From the NCBI GenBank assembly GCA_034428635.1, contig DAOUHR010000136.1, positions 1 to 8,157 on the forward strand: a DNA stretch of 8,157 nucleotides, given 5' to 3'. The position numbers and the translations under genes were made by a program. The notes beneath the pieces are model-generated. The model had not been told where the DNA came from, did no database searches, and saw only the letters and a list, made by a program, of their open reading frames with translations. This stretch comes from Bin22 sp034428635. GTDB taxonomy: Bacteria; Chloroflexota; Dehalococcoidia; Lucifugimonadales; UBA3495. Of this stretch, positions 6,941 to 8,157 are shown piece by piece (position 1 is the first letter of the stretch; the number at the start of each line of letters is the position of its first letter).

Positions 6941-6993
6941 CTGTTTATACCCGATACCTAACCGTCAGTAATGGCTAATTTGACGAAACTCCC

Positions 6994-8157
6994 TTAGTTG
7001 CCCTCCTTGATCAGGTCCGCCGCTCGCTCGGCCATCATTATGGTGGTAGCGTTGGTGTTAGCCCGGGTGATTTCGGGCATTGCCGACGCGTCAACAACTC
7101 TGAGCCCTTGCAGACCGTGCACCCGGCAGTACTGGTCTACCACCGCCATCGGGTCTGAGGGCGCTCCCATCCGGCAGGTGACGGACGTATGACCGGCGAT
7201 ACCTGCGTTTCCCTGCAGCCAGGAATCAAGGGCAGCGTCGTCGGACAGCACTTCGTCCGTGGGCGTTATTCTCTCCCCCAGCAGGCCCTCGAAGGCCGAA
7301 TGCTGGAAGATCTCCGTGCACTGGCGCACCGCCGAACGCAGCCGGTCCCGGTCTCGGGAATCCGTCAGAAACCGGTACTCCAGCCTGGGCTGGACTGCCA
7401 CGTCGGGCGACGTCAACGTCAACGCCCCCTGGCTCAGGGGCAATTCCAGGCGGCAGCCTATTCGTATGTCCGGGGTGACCGGGCCCTCCGGGTAGGAGGT
7501 GGTCGGCTGTACCTGGATGTCGTTACTGTATTCTGACCCCTCGGCCGTGAACCTCAGGCCCACCTGGTTGCGAGGCGCATCCGGCGCCGGCCGGTTCCCT
7601 TCCACCAGGCGGTATCTGAGCGACACCGACGGATGGTTCTTCATGTTCTGACCTACCCCGGGCAGTTCGTGAATTACGTCAATTCCCAGTTCACTCAAAC
7701 TGTCAGGCGACCCCACCCCGGAGAGCATCAGCAACTGGGGAGAGGCTATGGCACCGGCGCTGAGAATGATCTCTTCCCCTTCCACGACGAAGACCTCGCC
7801 ATCACTCATCACCTGGACGCCCGTGGCCTTCTTGCCCTGAAATATTACCTTCCGTACCTGCACGTCAGCTCGGATGGTCAGGTTCAGGCGGTGGCGGCAT
7901 TCATTCAGGTAGGTCAGTGCCGTACTCATTCGGATGCCGCCGGGGTTGTTCAGGGGGAATGCGCCCACGCCGGTGGCTTCCGGGTGGTTCATGTCCTTAT
8001 TCTCCGAAAACCCCAGGTCGGCGCAGGCCTGGTAAAAAGCCGCCTGTATGGGAAGCCAGGTGTCCCGGGGATGCCGCCACACTGGGATTGGGCCCTCGGT
8101 GCCGTGAAAATCGTCCTGCACGTCCGCGTCCCTTTCCAGTTTGCGGAAATAGGGCAG
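6994..8157 (-). CDS. GMC-family FAD oxidoreductase, partial (5' end beyond right edge)
   Basis: The protein belongs to the glucose-methanol-choline family, which oxidises alcohols with FAD. The C-terminal 387 residues are visible and the frame is open to the edge; residues at the edge (LPYFRKLE) already match the family, so the GTG at 8121 is an internal Val, not the start. Counting from the edge, GMC signature 2 (GAIASPQLLMLSGVG) is at 135-149, followed by LPGVGQNMKNHP. The C-terminal domain has GHTSVTCRMG with catalytic-type His323, then VVDASAMPEITRANTNATT with Asn369 where choline-oxidase-type enzymes have Asn or His. Complete members are about 520-560 residues, so about 140-150 residues with the GxGxxG FAD fold are missing off-window. 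Choline dehydrogenase-like or general alcohol dehydrogenase are both possible; the substrate cannot be read. The TAA stop at 6996-6994 abuts the MITE-like element. Confidence 0.95.
   Translation of the reverse strand: MPYFRKLERDADVQDDFHGTEGPIPVWRHPRDTWLPIQAAFYQACADLGFSENKDMNHPEATGVGAFPLNNPGGIRMSTALTYLNECRHRLNLTIRADVQVRKVIFQGKKATGVQVMSDGEVFVVEGEEIILSAGAIASPQLLMLSGVGSPDSLSELGIDVIHELPGVGQNMKNHPSVSLRYRLVEGNRPAPDAPRNQVGLRFTAEGSEYSNDIQVQPTTSYPEGPVTPDIRIGCRLELPLSQGALTLTSPDVAVQPRLEYRFLTDSRDRDRLRSAVRQCTEIFQHSAFEGLLGERITPTDEVLSDDAALDSWLQGNAGIAGHTSVTCRMGAPSDPMAVVDQYCRVHGLQGLRVVDASAMPEITRANTNATTIMMAERAADLIKEGN

Larger units (their letters stand above)
6831..6993. mobile_element. MITE-like element with terminal inverted repeats
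   Basis: The left end GGGAGTGTCGTCAAA (6831-6845) and the complement of the right end, GGGAGTTTCGTCAAA (6979-6993), match at 14 of 15 bases. TTA stands directly outside both ends (6828-6830 and 6994-6996), as a 3-bp target duplication would. The 163-bp body has no coding capacity and contains two strong hairpins. A further GAGTTTCGTC copy sits inside at 6850-6859. It resembles a non-autonomous element that needs a transposase in trans. No IS family is assigned; a TA-targeting family such as IS630/Tc1 is possible but not shown. Confidence 0.65.

Noticed and set aside
6994..8121. GTG at 8121 as the start of a 375-residue GMC protein
   Set aside because: The frame stays open to the window edge and the upstream residues (LPYFRKLE) match GMC proteins. 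A 375-residue form would lack the FAD-binding fold.
1..8157. CRISPR array, rRNA, toxin-antitoxin or phage genes
   Set aside because: I looked for regularly spaced repeats, rRNA-like stretches and small paired ORFs, and none were seen. The only tandem repeat is the 16-bp array at 3524-3562, which has no spacers.

Overview
The window is moderately high in GC and shows bacterial gene structure. Genes are tightly packed and use ATG or TTG starts, and there is a type II tRNA-Ser(UGA) without an encoded CCA end. Nothing fixes the taxon. A stand-alone modular-type polyketide synthase (PKS), an NCS2 permease, an ElaC/AtsA-like metallo-beta-lactamase protein and a GMC oxidoreductase would fit an uncultivated marine or sponge-associated lineage such as SAR202 Chloroflexota, but that is a guess from remembered protein style, not evidence.

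Layout. (a) 1-3502, minus strand: the first 1167 codons of a type I PKS, reading KS-AT-DH and running off the left edge. (b) 3503-3681: the PKS leader, with a perfect extended -10 element and a 16-bp tandem repeat. (c) 3682-5430, minus strand: an NCS2/NAT-family permease with a roughly 140-residue C-terminal extension that looks like a degenerate RsbW/SpoIIAB-type domain. (d) 5643-5727, minus strand: tRNA-Ser(UGA) with a good upstream promoter. (e) 5951-6811, plus strand: a metallo-beta-lactamase-fold hydrolase, divergent from the tRNA. (f) 6831-6993: a non-coding element of about 163 bp with 15-bp terminal inverted repeats, two strong hairpins and TTA flanking repeats. It fills nearly the whole gap between two convergent genes. 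(g) 6994-8157, minus strand: the C-terminal 387 residues of a GMC oxidoreductase whose FAD-binding N-terminus lies beyond the right edge.

The genes do not form one evident pathway. The PKS and permease point the same way but are 179 bp apart, and the PKS appears to have its own promoter. The PKS begins directly with a KS that has its active-site Cys, with no loading module and no obvious docking helix. This suits a first or stand-alone synthase (for example an iterative, fatty-acid-type PKS), but the domains that would decide it lie outside the window. The most unusual items are the permease (replaced substrate-site motifs plus the C-terminal domain), the MITE-like element ending exactly at a stop codon, and the repeat-bearing PKS leader.
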